This document shows, in pieces, positions 62,147 to 64,000 of a stretch of 64,000 nucleotides of DNA. The position numbers and the translations under genes are program-made. The DNA comes from Streptomyces sp. NBC_00353 (GTDB lineage Bacteria > Actinomycetota > Actinomycetes > Streptomycetales > Streptomycetaceae): NCBI RefSeq assembly GCF_036108815.1, contig NZ_CP107985.1, forward strand, positions 4,588,001-4,652,000, written 5' to 3'. The notes below the pieces were generated by a model. The model had not been told where the DNA came from and did not search any database. It saw only the letters and a program-made list of their open reading frames with translations. The first letter of the stretch is position 1. The number at the start of each line of letters is the position of its first letter.

Positions 62147-62158
62147 CTAAACCCGCTC

Positions 62159-62995
62159 CTAGCGCTTCTTGTTCGTCTTGCGGCGGCGGACGATGTACTT
62201 GCTCGATGCCTTCTTCGGCGAGCGAGTACGACCCTCCTTCTGACCCCACGGCGAGACCGGGTGGCGACCACCGGAGGTCTTGCCTTCACCACCACCGTGC
62301 GGGTGGTCAACCGGGTTCATCGCGACACCGCGGACGGTCGGGCGAACGCCCTTCCAGCGCATGCGGCCGGCCTTGCCCCAGTTGATGTTCGACTGCTCGG
62401 CGTTGCCGACCTCGCCGATCGTGGCGCGGCAGCGGGCGTCGACCAGGCGGATTTCACCCGACGGCATACGAAGGTGGGCCATGGTGCCCTCCTTCGCCAG
62501 CAGCTGCACGGAGGCACCCGCGGAACGGGCGAACTTCGCGCCGCCGCCGGGCCGCAGCTCGATGGCGTGGAGGGTCGTACCGACCGGGATGTTGCGCAGC
62601 GCCAGGTTGTTGCCGGGCTTGATGTCGGCGGCCGGGCCGTTCTCGACACGGTCGCCCTGCGACAGTCCACGCGGCGCGATGATGTAGCGCTTCTCGCCGT
62701 CCGCGTAGTGCAGGAGCGCGATGCGCGCGGTGCGGTTCGGGTCGTACTCGATGTGCGCGACCTTGGCCGGCACGCCGTCCTTGTCGTGACGACGGAAGTC
62801 GATCACTCGGTAGGCGCGCTTGTGGCCACCGCCCTGGTGGCGAACGGTCACACGACCGGCGTTGTTACGGCCGCCCTTGCTGTGCAGGGGGCGGACCAGC
62901 GACTTCTCCGGCGTGGACCGCGTGATCTCGACAAAGTCGGCGACGCTGGAGCCACGACGGCCCGGGGTCGTCGGCTTGTACTTGCGGATACCCAT
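62159..62995 (-). CDS. rplB: 50S ribosomal protein L2
   Basis: 278 residues. MGIRKYKPTTPGRRGSSVAD, IEYDPNRTARIALLHYADGE and the peptidyl-transferase-centre loop with VAMNPVDHPHGGGEGKTSGG are intact. Confidence 0.98.
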   Translation of the reverse strand: MGIRKYKPTTPGRRGSSVADFVEITRSTPEKSLVRPLHSKGGRNNAGRVTVRHQGGGHKRAYRVIDFRRHDKDGVPAKVAHIEYDPNRTARIALLHYADGEKRYIIAPRGLSQGDRVENGPAADIKPGNNLALRNIPVGTTLHAIELRPGGGAKFARSAGASVQLLAKEGTMAHLRMPSGEIRLVDARCRATIGEVGNAEQSNINWGKAGRMRWKGVRPTVRGVAMNPVDHPHGGGEGKTSGGRHPVSPWGQKEGRTRSPKKASSKYIVRRRKTNKKR

Positions 62996-63035
62996 TTCTC
63001 AGTCCTCGTCCGATTTCGGACGATCCAGACCGCCC

Positions 63036-63359
63036 TTAGGCGGTCGGACCGCCGAAGATGTCGATACGGTCGCCCTCGGCGAGGGTCACGATGGCGCGCT
63101 TGGTGTCGGCGCGCTTGCCGAAACCGGTCTTGGTGCGCTTGCGCTTACCCTGCCGGTTGATCGTGTTGACCCCGGTGACCTTGACCGAGAAGACCGCTTC
63201 CACGGCCTGCTTGATCTGGGTCTTGTTGGAGCCGGGCGCGACGATGAACGTGTACTTGTTCTCGTCGAGCAGCGCGTAGCTCTTCTCGGAAACGACCGGC
63301 TTGACGAGAACGTCGCGCGGGTCCGTGAAGGTCTTGCTGGTTACGGTCGCCTCGCTCAT
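63036..63359 (-). CDS. rplW: 50S ribosomal protein L23
   Basis: 107 residues. DPRDVLVKPVVSEKSYALLD and NTINRQGKRKRTKTGFGKRA are typical; docking site at the tunnel exit for SRP and trigger factor. The start overlaps the rplD stop by one base. Confidence 0.97.
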   Translation of the reverse strand: MSEATVTSKTFTDPRDVLVKPVVSEKSYALLDENKYTFIVAPGSNKTQIKQAVEAVFSVKVTGVNTINRQGKRKRTKTGFGKRADTKRAIVTLAEGDRIDIFGGPTA

Positions 63360-64000
63360 CAGGCGTCGCTCCCTTCGGTCTCATCGGCCTTGGGGCCAGA
63401 CACGAAGGACTCGAAAGCGGCCTGGGTGAAGACCACGTCGTCGGAGACGATCACGTCGTACGTGTTGAGCTGGCCCGGCTCCAGGATGTGCACCTGGGGC
63501 AGGTTGCGGGCGGACAGCCACGCGGCCTCGTCGGCGCGGTCGACGACCAGGAGCAGGTTCTTGCGCTCCGAGATCTTGCCGAACAGCGTCTTGGCTGCCT
63601 TCGTGGAGACTGCACCGTCGACCACGCCGGTGACGACGTGGATGCGGGAGTGGCGTGCCCGGTCGGAGAGGGCACCGCGCAGGGCGGCGGCCTTCATCTT
63701 CTTCGGGGTGCGCTGCGAGTAGTCACGCGGCTGCGGGCCGTGGACGACGCCACCGCCGACGAACTGCGGCGCACGGGTCGAACCCTGGCGGGCGCGGCCG
63801 GTGCCCTTCTGGCGGTACGGCTTGCGGCCACCACCACGGACTTCGCCGCGACGCTTGGTCTTGTGCGTGCCCTGACGGGCAGCAGCCAGCTGAGCGACAA
63901 CGACCTGGTGGATCAGCGGAACGCTGGTCTTCGCGTCGAAGATCTCCGCGGGGAGCTCGACGGTACCGGCCTTGTCGCCTGCCGGCGAAAGGATGTCAAT
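63359..64000 (-). CDS. rplD: 50S ribosomal protein L4, partial
   Basis: 213 residues visible; only the first few codons lie beyond the window edge (the visible part starts IDILSPAGDKAGTVELP). The tunnel loop (KPYRQKGTGRARQGSTRAPQ) and the globular C-terminal domain are present. S10-operon order rplD-rplW-rplB-rpsS is intact. Confidence 0.97.
   Translation of the reverse strand: MDILSPAGDKAGTVELPAEIFDAKTSVPLIHQVVVAQLAAARQGTHKTKRRGEVRGGGRKPYRQKGTGRARQGSTRAPQFVGGGVVHGPQPRDYSQRTPKKMKAAALRGALSDRARHSRIHVVTGVVDGAVSTKAAKTLFGKISERKNLLLVVDRADEAAWLSARNLPQVHILEPGQLNTYDVIVSDDVVFTQAAFESFVSGPKADETEGSDA

Overview
This 64-kb window is chromosomal core DNA from a high-GC actinomycete, almost certainly a Streptomyces. 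The evidence is GC-rich third codon positions, frequent GTG starts, several apparently leaderless genes, a groES operon with paired CIRCE boxes, and a set of sporulation regulators (bldM, whiD, a ShbA-like sigma factor). From memory, the gene order parallels roughly SCO4703-SCO4776 of S. coelicolor in reverse. I saw no tRNA, rRNA, insertion sequence, prophage or CRISPR array.

Layout. 1-8.3 kb: the start of a Ser/Thr kinase, a serine hydrolase, glpD, a nucleotide-sugar dehydrogenase homologue with altered active-site residues, a small membrane protein, guaB3 and guaB. 8.4-10.7 kb: a developmental block with shbA-like sigma, bldM and divergent whiD; an exact sigma-BldN-type promoter lies upstream of bldM. 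10.7-14.4 kb: LysR regulator, MOSC protein, short-chain dehydrogenase, SnoaL-like protein. 14.4-17.4 kb: groES-groEL1, then a broken lipoprotein gene coupled to a small ORF. 17.5-22 kb: methyltransferase, small proteins, and an ECF42-type sigma operon (DGPF protein, sigma factor, VOC protein) with a matching promoter. 22-28.7 kb: LCP-family protein and the t6A genes tsaD, rimI, tsaB and tsaE, with small genes interspersed. 28.7-34.3 kb: alr, a DUF488 gene, nnrDE, acpS and glmS. 34.7-39.6 kb (+ strand): a helical-repeat protein, an M16-like peptidase, a decayed lipoprotein gene, coaA and a DUF389 membrane protein. 39.6-42.3 kb: glmM, rpsI, rplM. 42.5-47 kb: an ABC-F ATPase, a secreted or anchored protein, and a second, larger relative of the 34.7-kb helical-repeat protein. 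47-64 kb (all - strand): the ribosomal supercluster from truA back to rplD (alpha, spc and S10 operons with secY, adk, map and infA).

Functionally the window joins growth machinery (ribosome, RNA polymerase alpha, protein export, chaperonin, GMP synthesis), cell-wall precursor supply (glmS, glmM, alr, LCP) and the switch to sporulation (ShbA, BldM, WhiD). Least explained are the paralogous helical-repeat genes at 34.7 and 45.1 kb with their M16-like and secreted partners, the dehydrogenase lacking three catalytic residues, and several very short genes with strong ribosome-binding sites.
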